Counted from the first letter of the stretch, positions 16,846-25,850 are shown. The stretch: DNA of 64,000 nucleotides from Sphingobium sp. EM0848 (GCF_013375555.1 NZ_JABXWB010000001.1:2294001-2358000); one strand, 5' to 3'. The notes: generated by a model not told the origin, from the letters alone. Numbers and translations are program-made.

Positions 16846-17565
16846 ATGAGCGAACGACCCCATTTGCTGCTCGTCGACGACGAGCGTTCGATCCGCGAGC
16901 CGCTGGCGCAATATCTTGTCCGCAACGGCTTCCGCATCACGGCCGTCGAAAATGCGGCGGAGGCGCGAGTGCGGCTGAACGCCAACGCCATCGATCTGGT
17001 GGTGCTGGACATCATGATGCCCGGCGAGGACGGGCTGTCGCTGTGCCGCCATATCCGGGAAACCAGCGAAATCCCGGTCATCCTGCTTACCGCGAAGTCG
17101 GAGGAGACGGACCGCATCGTCGGGCTGGAAATGGGCGCGGACGATTATGTGCTGAAGCCCTTCTCCCCCCGCGAACTGGTGGCCCGGATCAAGGTGATCT
17201 TCCGCCGCGTCGCCACGGGGGGGCAGCGCGTGACCGCCCCGGACGGCGCGACCTATGCCTTTGCCGACTGGCTGCTCAAGACGCAGGAACGTACGCTGGT
17301 CGACAGCGAGGGCGTGTCGCTGCCGCTATCCACGGCCGAATATAATCTGATGCTGGCCTTTGCGACCCGGCCCAATCAGGTACTCAGCCGCGATCAGTTG
17401 CTCGACATCACGCAGGGGCGGGAAGCCAATGCCTTCGACCGCGCAATCGACAACCAGATCAGCCGGCTGCGCAAGAAGATCGAACCCGATCCCAAGAATC
17501 CGACACTCATCAAGACCGTCTGGGGCGGCGGCTACACCCTGTCGGCGGATGTGCGCAAACTGTGA
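16846..17565 (+). CDS. OmpR-family response regulator
   Basis: A 239-residue two-component response regulator. The receiver domain (about residues 5-118) has the acidic pair D11-D12, the phospho-acceptor D55 in LVVLDIMMPGEDG, T82 and K104 in DYVLKPFSPREL. The C-terminal winged helix DNA-binding domain (about 135-235) ends with KTVWGGGYTL, the typical OmpR/PhoB finish. Its stop overlaps the GTG start of the histidine kinase by four bases, so both are made together. The layout resembles OmpR/EnvZ. The preceding EF-hand gene could be a regulated target or a sensor aid. Confidence 0.92.
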   Translation: MSERPHLLLVDDERSIREPLAQYLVRNGFRITAVENAAEARVRLNANAIDLVVLDIMMPGEDGLSLCRHIRETSEIPVILLTAKSEETDRIVGLEMGADDYVLKPFSPRELVARIKVIFRRVATGGQRVTAPDGATYAFADWLLKTQERTLVDSEGVSLPLSTAEYNLMLAFATRPNQVLSRDQLLDITQGREANAFDRAIDNQISRLRKKIEPDPKNPTLIKTVWGGGYTLSADVRKL

Positions 17566-18914
17566 GGACGCTTCGCCTTTGGCCGCGCAGTCTGGTGGGA
17601 CAGATCATCCTGCTCGTGGCACTGGCCCTGTTCGTGGCGCAGGCGATCAATTTCGCCATGCTGCTGCGGGAACGCAAGCGGCTGGAACTGACGGCGCAGA
17701 CCGCGCCGGGCGTCTACCGCATCGTCGATGCGCTCGACAATCGGACGCAACGCCCAAATGCCGATAATGACAGGCCCGCCCGTGCCCAGTTCGTGGCCGT
17801 CGTACCAGCGACAACCGGGCAGGCGCGACCGGATATCGAACAGCGCGCCATGACGATGTTCACCGACATGGGACTATCCATCCGCTCGGTGCATGTGACG
17901 GAGGACAGCCAACATCTGCCGCCGCGCCGTCGGGATACGCGGCGGTCGCGTGCGATGGGCGCAATGCCGGAAGGGCCGCACCCGACCCGGATCGTGATGG
18001 CAGCCGAATATGAGCCGGGGAAATGGGTCGTCACCCAGTCGCGCAATGGCGACCGGACACCGCGATTCGGCGGCTGGCTGATCGCCCAGACCCTGATTCT
18101 CTATGTCATCGTGCTTGCGCCGTTGCTGTGGGTCGGGCGGCGGCTGGCGCGGCCGTTGCGGCAATTGACCCGGTCGGCCGAACAATTCGCCCGCACCGGC
18201 TCCGCCGACCCGGTCGAGGAACGCGGGCCGGGTGACGTGCGCCAGCTCACCACCGCCTTCAACGCGATGCGCAGCCGCATCTACGCGATGCTGAATGAAA
18301 AGGACCGGATGCTCGGCGCCATCGGCCATGATCTGCGCACGCCGCTGGCCTCTTTGCGGGTGCGCACCGAATCGGTGGAGGATGAAGGCGAGCGCGCCCG
18401 CATGTCCGAGACGATCGATGAGATGAACCGGATGCTGGAGGACATATTGTCGCTGGCCCGCGCCGGACGCAGTAGCGAAGCCCAGCAGAAGGTCGACATC
18501 GCCGCGCTGGCCGATGCGGTGGTCGAGGATTTTCTGGAGCTGGGATCGCCGGTGGACCTGAGCGACAGCGCACGGGCCGTCGCCAATGTCCGGCCGCAGC
18601 AGATTCGCCGGGCGCTGCGCAACCTGATCGAGAACGCCATCGTCTATGGCGAGCGGGCGCATGTGTCCGTGGAGCATGGCGATGGCGCAATCCGCCTGAT
18701 CGTCGCGGACGACGGCCCCGGCATCGCGGAAGGGAGGATGGAGGAGATGATGGAACCCTTCACCCGGCTGGAAGGATCGCGCAACCGGGAGACGGGCGGC
18801 GCGGGGCTGGGGCTGGCGCTGGTCCGGGCCATCATGGCCGAGCATGGCGGCGCCTTGAGGCTCGCCAATCGCCCACAAGGCGGGCTGGAAGCCAGCCTCG
18901 TCCTACCGGCCTGA
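17562..18914 (+). CDS. Sensor histidine kinase (EnvZ-like)
   Basis: A 450-residue inner-membrane sensor kinase. Membrane helix 1 is at about residues 10-30 and helix 2 at about 172-191, enclosing a periplasmic domain of about 140 residues with a strongly basic patch (PPRRRDTRRSRAMG). HAMP follows (192-245), then the HisKA box with the phosphorylated H256 (GAIGHDLRTPLASL), and the ATPase domain with NLIENAIVYG and VADDGPGIAEG plus GLGLALVRAIMAEHGG. It starts with GTG inside the last codons of the response regulator gene. The signal is unknown; the preceding calcium-binding protein is one possible link. Confidence 0.9.
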   Translation: MRTLRLWPRSLVGQIILLVALALFVAQAINFAMLLRERKRLELTAQTAPGVYRIVDALDNRTQRPNADNDRPARAQFVAVVPATTGQARPDIEQRAMTMFTDMGLSIRSVHVTEDSQHLPPRRRDTRRSRAMGAMPEGPHPTRIVMAAEYEPGKWVVTQSRNGDRTPRFGGWLIAQTLILYVIVLAPLLWVGRRLARPLRQLTRSAEQFARTGSADPVEERGPGDVRQLTTAFNAMRSRIYAMLNEKDRMLGAIGHDLRTPLASLRVRTESVEDEGERARMSETIDEMNRMLEDILSLARAGRSSEAQQKVDIAALADAVVEDFLELGSPVDLSDSARAVANVRPQQIRRALRNLIENAIVYGERAHVSVEHGDGAIRLIVADDGPGIAEGRMEEMMEPFTRLEGSRNRETGGAGLGLALVRAIMAEHGGALRLANRPQGGLEASLVLPA

Positions 18915-18927
18915 GAGGCGGTTCACC

Positions 18928-19518
18928 CTAAGGCCGCTCATCCCATCGGACAAGGTCCGGCCGCCCCTTGCTATCGATCGCCAGCTCGCCAAATGCGCCT
19001 GTCCGCAGCTTGAGGGAAACGAGCGGCAGGCCCAGCGCCAGCAGCGCGAAACGCGCGGCGCCATTGCTGGTGACGAGCAGCTCGGCGCCCTCATCCCACT
19101 GCGCGAACCAGCTCTTCCAGGCCACGATGCGGGCTTCGGCGTCGACTTTCCAGCCGTCCGGGGCGATGGCCTGCTCATCCCATGCCGTCAGGGCTTCCGG
19201 TCCCAGGCGGGCCAGTACTTCGGTTTCGGGACGGCCCTCGTCGGGACCATGGTCGATCTCATTGAGCCAAGGGAGCGGTCCACCGACCGGCACACCCATG
19301 GCGGCGGCGATCCGGTTGGCGGTTTCCTGGGCACGGAGAAGCGGGCTGCTGTGAAGACAGCGGACGGGAAGAGCACGGGCGGCGAAATATTGGCCTAGGC
19401 GATCGGCCTGAACGCAGCCGCTCTCCACCAGCGGGATGTCCGTTCCGGCACCGATACGGCACGCCTCGGCACTGCTCGCGAACGTGTTGCCGTGGCGGAT
19501 GATGAAAATGCGGCGCAT
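18928..19518 (-). CDS. Histidine phosphatase family protein
   Basis: A 196-residue phosphoglycerate-mutase-like phosphatase. The catalytic RHG motif is at residues 8-10 (FIIRHGNTF), and later active-site parts are visible as SSPLLRAQETA (about 58-68), EIDHGPDEGRPETE (about 87-100) and TSNGAARFALLAL (about 149-161). In this last motif the usual catalytic His of the VSHG/VTHG type is Asn, which is odd. It is the third gene of a tight leftward operon behind kdsD and kdsB (9-base gap), so it may process a sugar phosphate of the KDO or capsule pathway. That role is inferred from position only. Confidence 0.78.
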   Translation of the reverse strand: MRRIFIIRHGNTFASSAEACRIGAGTDIPLVESGCVQADRLGQYFAARALPVRCLHSSPLLRAQETANRIAAAMGVPVGGPLPWLNEIDHGPDEGRPETEVLARLGPEALTAWDEQAIAPDGWKVDAEARIVAWKSWFAQWDEGAELLVTSNGAARFALLALGLPLVSLKLRTGAFGELAIDSKGRPDLVRWDERP

Positions 19519-19527
19519 GGGAAGCGG

Positions 19528-20340
19528 TCAGCCCGGATTGAGGGGCGGCGTAGGATCGCCATGGGCCGCGATCAGTGCCTCGACACGCGTGATGTCGGCT
19601 TCCGTATCGATGCCGGAGCTGTCGAAGCGGGGCGGCGCGACCGGAACGGTGGTGACGGGAATACCCAGTTCCAGAAGGCGGAGCTGCTCCAGACCTTCCA
19701 GATTTTCCAGCGTGGTCGGTGCCGTCGCCTCAAAGCGGGTGAGGGCATCGAGCGTGTAGCCATAAAGGCCGATATGACGCCAGACCGGCGAGAGCGCTTC
19801 GGTCCGGCGCAACGCATCCTCGTTGCGGATGGCGGGAATGATGTTTTTCGAGAACCAGAGCGCCCGGCCATCGGGCGCGCGGGCGCAGGTGGTGCCACTG
19901 AAGGGCGAGCGGGCCTTATGCTCGCGCAACGCATCGAGCGCGGACCAGTCGAGAGCGATGACGGGGGTGGCGACCTCCGCCCCCATCTCCAGCGCGGCAA
20001 TGACGGCGCGCAGCGCACCTTCGGGCTGGAACGGCGAATCGCCCTGGAGATTGACGACGAAGCGTGGCGGCCTCGCGCTTTGTCGCGCCGCGGCGAGCGC
20101 CCGGCCGGAGCCGGTGGCGATCGCGCTGTCGGTCATTGCCGCCCTGCATCCTGCGGCACCTGCATGCGCCGCGATTTCCTCGTCATCCGTCGCCACCAGC
20201 AGTTCCGCATCGCGCAAGCCGGCCGTCGCCGCGCGGGCCATGGCGATGGTCCGGTGCAACAGCGTGCGGCCCGCGATCGGGCGCAACGGCTTGCGCGGCA
20301 GGCGTGAAGAGCCTGCACGAGCCGGAATGACGATCAGCAT
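19528..20340 (-). CDS. kdsB: 3-deoxy-manno-octulosonate cytidylyltransferase
   Basis: KdsB activates KDO with CTP to give CMP-KDO for lipid A core or capsule assembly, in the cytoplasm. The 270 residues begin with the nucleotidyltransferase signature VIPARAGSSRLPRKPL (residues 4-19); ATDDEEIAAHA and VVNLQGDSPF (about 96-105) are the next conserved parts, and RHIGLYGYTLDAL is the substrate-binding stretch. It is slightly longer than the common 245-255 residues. It lies 8 bases after kdsD and 9 before the phosphatase gene, all on the same strand. The usual QGDEP motif reads QGDSP here, a small deviation also known in capsule-type (KpsU-like) enzymes. Confidence 0.9.
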   Translation of the reverse strand: MLIVIPARAGSSRLPRKPLRPIAGRTLLHRTIAMARAATAGLRDAELLVATDDEEIAAHAGAAGCRAAMTDSAIATGSGRALAAARQSARPPRFVVNLQGDSPFQPEGALRAVIAALEMGAEVATPVIALDWSALDALREHKARSPFSGTTCARAPDGRALWFSKNIIPAIRNEDALRRTEALSPVWRHIGLYGYTLDALTRFEATAPTTLENLEGLEQLRLLELGIPVTTVPVAPPRFDSSGIDTEADITRVEALIAAHGDPTPPLNPG

Positions 20341-20348
20341 GGGACCTG

Positions 20349-21356
20349 TCAGGCGACGCCTGCGTGGAGAAGATCGTGCATGTGGATGGCGCCGACTAGC
20401 CGATCCTTCTCACACACGAAAAGGAGCGTGATATTATGGTCGTGCATCAGGCGCAGCGCTTCGGACGCCAGTTCCTCCGGTCCGACCGCGAGCGGCTGTA
20501 CGGTCATGTAGCGTCCCACCGGCTCGTTCATATGCCGGGTGCCGGTGACGGTGCGGCGCAGGTCGCCATCGGTAAACGCGCCGATCAGTTCGCCCTTGCG
20601 GTTGACGACCGCCGTTCCGCCCAATCGGGCGCGGGTCATCTCGATCGTCGCATCGAGCAGCGAGGCGTCCTCTTCCACCCGCGGCACGTCCGTGCCCAGC
20701 GCCATGAGCTCGCGCACCTTGATAAGCTGCGCGCCCAAACGGCCATTGGGATGGAATTTGTGGAAATCGTCCGCCGAAAAACCGCGCATTTCCATCAGTG
20801 CGATGGCCAGCGCGTCGCCAAAGGCCATCTGGATGGTGGTGGATGTCGTGGGCGCCAGCGAGTTGGGGCAGGCTTCCCTGACATTCGGCATCAGGATGCA
20901 GATGTCGGCAGCCGCAGCGACCGTGCTGGTGTCCCGCGCGGTCATGGCAAGCAGCGGAATGGCGAAGCGCTTGCAATATTGGATGATAGGGCCGAGTTCG
21001 CTGGACTCGCCGGAGTGCGACAGCATCAGCACGACATCATCCGGCGTCACCATGCCCAGATCGCCATGCCCCGCATCGGCCGGATGCAGGAAGATGGCGG
21101 GCGTGCCGGTCGAGGTGAGCGTCGCCGTCATCTTGCGCGCGACGATGCCGCTCTTGCCGATGCCCGTGACGATCACCCGGCCGCGAACATTGATGATGAC
21201 GCCGACCAGACGCAGGAAGGTGGCGGAAAATTCCCGTTCGGTGAACTGGGCTTCCAGGGCGTTAAGCCCCTCTGCCGCGATGGATAATGTGCGGCGCGCA
21301 CTTTCCGAAATACGTCCGCCTGAGCCGAATGGCACGATTTTCGATACTGTAGACAC
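20349..21356 (-). CDS. kdsD: Arabinose-5-phosphate isomerase (KdsD/KpsF/GutQ family)
   Basis: KdsD turns ribulose 5-phosphate into arabinose 5-phosphate, the first step to KDO. With the GTG start proposed here the protein has 335 residues, close to the family length. The SIS sugar-isomerase domain (about 40-180) has TGIGKSGIVARKMTATL and HPADAGHGDLG; two CBS domains follow (about 210-335, with DGDLRRT near 283). A longer in-frame extension is open upstream but looks non-coding, and the AAGGG ahead of the GTG supports the shorter form. It heads the kdsD-kdsB-phosphatase operon. Since an epimerase gene for uronic acids lies upstream, a capsule role (KpsF) is also possible. Confidence 0.88.
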   Translation of the reverse strand: MSTVSKIVPFGSGGRISESARRTLSIAAEGLNALEAQFTEREFSATFLRLVGVIINVRGRVIVTGIGKSGIVARKMTATLTSTGTPAIFLHPADAGHGDLGMVTPDDVVLMLSHSGESSELGPIIQYCKRFAIPLLAMTARDTSTVAAAADICILMPNVREACPNSLAPTTSTTIQMAFGDALAIALMEMRGFSADDFHKFHPNGRLGAQLIKVRELMALGTDVPRVEEDASLLDATIEMTRARLGGTAVVNRKGELIGAFTDGDLRRTVTGTRHMNEPVGRYMTVQPLAVGPEELASEALRLMHDHNITLLFVCEKDRLVGAIHMHDLLHAGVA

Positions 21357-21648
21357 GCGTAAGCCCTTTTTTCCATCGTCGCCGCCGGTTTTCCCGCTGA
21401 CGAAAATGGCGGCGGACCACCGCCCCACGGTGTACCGCCCTATTTTTTGTTCCGCGACCCGACCGGTTCGAACGAACCGGACCCAGGCAGGATGGATAGG
21501 CATTTTGGCCCGATAATGGCAATCGCTTTCGCGAGTGCGAACCAAGATTTACGCGTATTTCATGCCACAATCGCCGAAAAAGCGATCAGTTGCACAAAAC
21601 TGCGTCTGCTCACGGAACCTTTCCGCCTGATGCCGGTTTTGGGCGCCT

Positions 21649-22644
21649 TCAATCGTGGTAGGCGCGATACCAGTCAACGAAGCGCGGCACGCCGATCTCG
21701 ATCCCGGTGGTTGGCGCAAAGCCGATGTCCGTGACGATGGCGCTGATGTCGGCGTAGGTCGCGGGCACGTCACCCGGCTGCATCGGCTGGAAGTCGATCT
21801 GCGCCTTGCGGCCGCAGGCCTCCTCCAGCACGGCGATGAGGTGCATCAGTTCCTCCGGCCGGTTGTTGCCGATATTGTAGAGCCGGTGGGGCGAACGGCT
21901 GCCCCCCGCCTTGGCCGCGCCGTCATCTTCCGGCGCATGGTCAAGGCAGCCGATCACACCGCTGACGATATCGTCGATATAGGTGAAGTCGCGCTGCATC
22001 CGGCCATGATTGAAGACCGGGATGGGCTGGCCCGCCAGAATCTTCGACGTGAAGATCCACATCGCCATGTCGGGACGGCCCCACGGGCCATAGACAGTGA
22101 AGAAACGCAGGCCGGTCATCGGAATGCGGAAGAGATGGGCATAGGTCTCGCTCATCAGTTCGTCCGCCCTCTTGGTCGCGGCATAGAGCGAGACGGGATG
22201 GTCGGCGCGATCCTCGACCCGGAAGGGCAGGCTGTCATTGCCGCCATAGACCGAGGAAGAGGAGGCATAGACCAGATGCCGCACCCGCCGCTCCCGTGCG
22301 ACTTCCAGCATGTTGACATGGCCCGCCAGATTGGAGCGGACATAGGCATGGGGATTGATCAGCGAATAGCGCACCCCCGCCTGTGCGCCCAGGTGAACGA
22401 TGGCGTCGATGGGATGGCCATGAAGCGCCGCCTGAAGCGCATCCATGTCGGCAAAGTCCAGTTCCGCGAAGGTGAACAGGCCGCCATGACGCTCCTGCAG
22501 CGCCGCGACCCGATCCCGCTTCAGCGATACCGGATAATAGTCGTTCATATTGTCGATGCCGTACACGGCCCGACCTTCAGACAGCAGCCGGTCCGCCACG
22601 GCCATGCCGATGAAACCGGCGGCGCCAGTCACGAGGATTGTCAT
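21649..22644 (-). CDS. NAD-dependent epimerase, UDP-glucuronate 4-epimerase-like
   Basis: A 331-residue short-chain dehydrogenase/epimerase. The N-terminal Rossmann motif GAAGFIG (residues 7-13) binds NAD, SSSSVYGGN is the catalytic serine region and SLYAATKRADE gives the Tyr-x3-Lys pair. LGAQAGVRYSLINPHAYV and NHGRMQRDFTYIDDI are typical of UDP-glucuronate 4-epimerases (LspL/CapI/WbpP type), which supply UDP-galacturonate for envelope polysaccharides or for the glycosphingolipids of sphingomonads. It is a single leftward gene upstream of the kdsD operon, with about 290 bases of unassigned DNA between them. The exact sugar cannot be told from sequence alone. Confidence 0.85.
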   Translation of the reverse strand: MTILVTGAAGFIGMAVADRLLSEGRAVYGIDNMNDYYPVSLKRDRVAALQERHGGLFTFAELDFADMDALQAALHGHPIDAIVHLGAQAGVRYSLINPHAYVRSNLAGHVNMLEVARERRVRHLVYASSSSVYGGNDSLPFRVEDRADHPVSLYAATKRADELMSETYAHLFRIPMTGLRFFTVYGPWGRPDMAMWIFTSKILAGQPIPVFNHGRMQRDFTYIDDIVSGVIGCLDHAPEDDGAAKAGGSRSPHRLYNIGNNRPEELMHLIAVLEEACGRKAQIDFQPMQPGDVPATYADISAIVTDIGFAPTTGIEIGVPRFVDWYRAYHD

Positions 22645-22815
22645 GCGGCCTTGTCCCGTCTTGCACTTTGGGGGGCGTCGACCCCCTTCCTATTGCCTGC
22701 TTCACAGACAATCCGGCACAAGATGTAAAGGGCTTTCCCCATAAGCGCCCCTGCCCGTCTCCAAAAATCCCGGCGATTAGCTATTCCATAATCATTCCTG
22801 CCTATGGCGAGACCC

Positions 22816-23943
22816 ATGGACATGGCCTCCCATCCCGCCCTGACGGCGGCGCGCGCCTATGCGCCCACGCAGCGTTTGCGCTGGACCGCTTTGGCGGAAG
22901 CAGCAGCAGAGGCCAACGCCTTCTACATCCCCGAAATGCTGTGCGCGGCGCTGGATCATCTGGCCGACAGCACGGTGCACGTGCTGGAGGCGCAGCAGGA
23001 CGGCGAACTGATCGGCCTGATGCCGGTGATCGTCGCCGGGCGTTACGGGCGGCTGCCGACGGGCTGCGTCACCAACTGGATGCATGACCATTGCTTCTTC
23101 GGCGCGCCGCTGATTCGCCGGGGACAGGAAGCGGCGGCCTGGCGCGGCTTGCTGGAGCAGTTGGACGATGCGCCCTGGGCGCCGGGCTTCCTGCATTTGC
23201 GCGGACTCGACGCAGCGGGCGCCAATGCGGCGGCGCTGGAGGCGCTGTGCGTCGAGCAGCGGCGCGGGCGGCGCGAGGTGCATCGCTATGACCGGGCGAT
23301 GCTGCGGTCCGAACTGGATGCCGACGCCTATTGGGAAGCCAATGTGCGCGCCAAGAAGCGCAAGGAATTGCGGCGCCTGCAGAAGCGATTGGCCGATCTG
23401 GGCACGGTCGAAAGCCGGTTGCTGACCGACGCCGTGGACCTTTCCGGTTGGTGCGACGAATTTCTGGCGCTGGAAGCGTCCGGCTGGAAGGGTGCGGAAG
23501 GAACGGCGCTGGCGTCGCGGCCGCAGGATGCGGCCTTTTTCCGGTCGGCCTGCACGGCGGCGTTGGAGAGCGGATTGCTCCATTTCCTGCGCATGGACCT
23601 CGACGGGCGGGCCATCGCCATGCTGGTCAATTTCCGCCATGGCGAGGGCGCCTTTTCCTTCAAGATCGCCTTTGACGAGGCATTGGGCCGCTTCTCGCCG
23701 GGCGTACTGATCGAGATCGCCAATCTGCATGCCGTGCAGGGCGATCCGGCAATCGGCTGGATGGACAGTTGCGCGGCGGCGGACCATCCGATGATCGACA
23801 GCCTGTGGGCGGAACGGCGGACCATCACCCAATATCGCATCGCCCTGCGGGGGCAGGGTCTGGCGCGGGCAAGGCGCGAAGCCGCTTTCGCGCTGGCCAA
23901 TGGCGTCGAGGCACTGGGCCGCCGCCTCAAAGGACAGGGTTGA
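22816..23943 (+). CDS. CelD/BcsL-like GNAT acetyltransferase (first of two)
   Basis: A 375-residue protein of the double-GNAT fold found in CelD/BcsL and FemAB-like enzymes (Acetyltransf_6 type). Such proteins transfer acyl groups to sugars or amines, often in exopolysaccharide loci. The C-terminal half has the acceptor/CoA core: RAKKRKELRRLQKRLADLG (about 179-197), ASGWKGAEGTALAS (about 225-238) and FKIAFDEALGRFSPGVLIE, all hallmarks of this group. No signal peptide or membrane segment is seen, so it acts in the cytoplasm. An ATG 12 bases upstream is possible. The next gene starts 10 bases later, giving an operon with the cupin-like gene. The substrate is unknown. Confidence 0.75.
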   Translation: MDMASHPALTAARAYAPTQRLRWTALAEAAAEANAFYIPEMLCAALDHLADSTVHVLEAQQDGELIGLMPVIVAGRYGRLPTGCVTNWMHDHCFFGAPLIRRGQEAAAWRGLLEQLDDAPWAPGFLHLRGLDAAGANAAALEALCVEQRRGRREVHRYDRAMLRSELDADAYWEANVRAKKRKELRRLQKRLADLGTVESRLLTDAVDLSGWCDEFLALEASGWKGAEGTALASRPQDAAFFRSACTAALESGLLHFLRMDLDGRAIAMLVNFRHGEGAFSFKIAFDEALGRFSPGVLIEIANLHAVQGDPAIGWMDSCAAADHPMIDSLWAERRTITQYRIALRGQGLARARREAAFALANGVEALGRRLKGQG

Positions 23944-23953
23944 AGGGACAGAA

Positions 23954-24814
23954 ATGAACGCGCACAAGGCAATCGAAGCGGCGGTGTTTTCCGATGACGC
24001 GCGGGCGGCCTTTGCGGCGGCCTATCCCGACAGTGCGGCAAAGCTCAGCCATGGATTGGCGGGGCATGATCTGTTGACGCTGGAAGCATTGGCGGCGCTT
24101 GCGGAGCGGATGCCGGCGGCGTCGGTCGAATATAATCTCGGCAAACTGCCGCTCGGCGTGCGGCCGGAGGATACGCCGTCGAACGGGCTGACGCTGGGCG
24201 AGACGATCCGCACCATCGACACCAACGGCAGCTGGGCCGTGCTGAAGAATGTGGAGCGCGACGCGGCCTATGGCGCGCTGCTCGACCGGGCGCTGGGCGA
24301 ACTGGTGCCGCTGGTGGACAGGCAGACCGGACCGATGCTGCATCGGGAAGCCTTCATCTTCCTCTCCTCGCCGGGGAGCGTGACGCCGTTCCACATGGAC
24401 CCGGAGCATAATATCCTGCTCCAGATCCGGGGGGAGAAGACCATGACGGTCTTTCCGGCGGGCGACGAGGAACTGGTGCCCGCGATCCAGAGCGAGAGCT
24501 TCCATGCAGGCGGGCACCGCAATCTCAATTGGCGGGAAGCGTTTCGGGATCGCGGAACGGCGGTAAGGCTGCTGCCGGGCGATGCCATTCACGTGCCGGT
24601 GAAGGCGCCGCATTTCGTGGAAAATGGCCCTTCAGTGTCGATCAGCCTGTCCGTCACCTGGCGGTCGGAGCGGAGCGTGGCCGAGGGCGAGTTGCACAGC
24701 TTCAACGCGCTGCTGCGTCGGCGGAAACTGCCGACCGGGCGGATCAGCGCGACGCCCGAGGTGCAGAGCGTGCGGCGGCTGGCCTATCGCATCATGCGGA
24801 AACTGGACGCTTAA
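23954..24814 (+). CDS. Cupin-like (JmjC-related) protein
   Basis: A 286-residue protein of the cupin_8/JmjC-like type, the non-haem iron and 2-oxoglutarate hydroxylase fold. The HxD pair is visible in FHMDPEHNILLQIRGEKT (about 141-158), and a distal His lies in DAIHVPVKAPHFVENG (about 212-227), completing a 2-His-1-Asp metal site. It could hydroxylate a small molecule, lipid or protein; the target is unknown. GAAGGG before the ATG fixes the start and rejects the longer frame. It is in one operon with the preceding acetyltransferase, and its 3' end overlaps the converging second acetyltransferase gene by 23 bases. Confidence 0.75.
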   Translation: MNAHKAIEAAVFSDDARAAFAAAYPDSAAKLSHGLAGHDLLTLEALAALAERMPAASVEYNLGKLPLGVRPEDTPSNGLTLGETIRTIDTNGSWAVLKNVERDAAYGALLDRALGELVPLVDRQTGPMLHREAFIFLSSPGSVTPFHMDPEHNILLQIRGEKTMTVFPAGDEELVPAIQSESFHAGGHRNLNWREAFRDRGTAVRLLPGDAIHVPVKAPHFVENGPSVSISLSVTWRSERSVAEGELHSFNALLRRRKLPTGRISATPEVQSVRRLAYRIMRKLDA

Positions 24815-25850
24815 GGACTTTGCGGAGCAGGGCTTCGGCCTCCAGCCGAGGGCTGAAACGGTCGATCTGCCACCATTCCAGCGCCTCTTCGCGCGTGGCG
24901 AGGCTTTGCTTGTAGCGATCCTTGCCAGCGAGCAGGGAATAGAGCGACAGACCACGCCCGGCATAATGGTCGACAGCGGCGGCGTGGCAGAGCAGGCCGG
25001 GCTTGTCCTTGGCGCTGCGGGGAGGTGCAAAGGCGGACTGGTAGTTCATCGCCACGCCATCATGGATGAAGTTCAGGAGCAGGCCGACGACCCCATCCTT
25101 GCCCGTCATACGGAGCAGTTCAACGGCATCGCCACCCCGGACCGTGATCATCGCGACGAAATGGCGGAAGGCTTCGTCATCCCAGGCATTATCGGCATGG
25201 CGCCCCCGGTTGAGAGCCTGCATCTCCGCCAGCCAGGGATCGATGTCGGCGGGCGCCGCCGCGTCGATACGGGGCAGCGCGCCGCTATGATCCTTCATCG
25301 CGCGGCGGATCTGGCTGCGGCTGTTGGAACTGAGCAGCGACAGATAATCGGAGGCGCGGACAGCTTCGAGATCGACCTGATAGACCGGGGACAGGTCGAT
25401 CCGGCTCTTGCGGCGGGCGGGGATATTCAGCAGCGGCGATCCGGGCGCGACGCCACTGAGGCGCAGGCTGCGCCAGTCACGGCGTTTGCACAGCGCCCGG
25501 AGCGCGGCCTCCATCGCCTCCCCTTCTTTGCCTCTGGCGGCGAGCAGGCCATTATATTCGATGAAAGGCCGGTCGGCCCCCGGATCGCCGGACTGGTTCA
25601 GCGAAAGGGTCGCGCTGCGGCCGAGCAGCCGGGATTGCATGGCGCGACCGAACAGGGCGAGCGCGACATCCTGCCCCGCTTCATCCGTGATCGCGAGCAA
25701 TTCGGGGCGAGCGCCATAGCTTTCCAGCCATGCTCCCATCCAGGTCCAGCCAAGGAAGAAGCCACCGTCGGCCCGCGCCTCCAGCGCCTGCCAGCGGGGA
25801 CCGAGGGCCGCAAGATCGGGCAGGCGGAGGAACTGGGCGGTAAGGGCCAT
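24792..25850 (-). CDS. CelD/BcsL-like GNAT acetyltransferase (second of two)
   Basis: A 352-residue protein of the same double-GNAT superfamily as the gene 1 kb to the left, though sequence likeness between the two is low. Typical parts are FFLGWTWMGAWLES (about 31-44), LSSNSRSQIRRAMKD (about 173-187) and a C-terminal DRYKQSLATREEALEWWQ (about 313-330), the last being the diagnostic FK/YK-x-R-x-a segment of CelD-like proteins. It is convergent with the cupin-like gene and overlaps it by 23 bases. The ATG of MALTAQFLRL is preferred to a TTG twelve codons earlier. The gene is alone on its strand except for the DUF962 gene just upstream. Confidence 0.75.
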   Translation of the reverse strand: MALTAQFLRLPDLAALGPRWQALEARADGGFFLGWTWMGAWLESYGARPELLAITDEAGQDVALALFGRAMQSRLLGRSATLSLNQSGDPGADRPFIEYNGLLAARGKEGEAMEAALRALCKRRDWRSLRLSGVAPGSPLLNIPARRKSRIDLSPVYQVDLEAVRASDYLSLLSSNSRSQIRRAMKDHSGALPRIDAAAPADIDPWLAEMQALNRGRHADNAWDDEAFRHFVAMITVRGGDAVELLRMTGKDGVVGLLLNFIHDGVAMNYQSAFAPPRSAKDKPGLLCHAAAVDHYAGRGLSLYSLLAGKDRYKQSLATREEALEWWQIDRFSPRLEAEALLRKVLKRPVSA

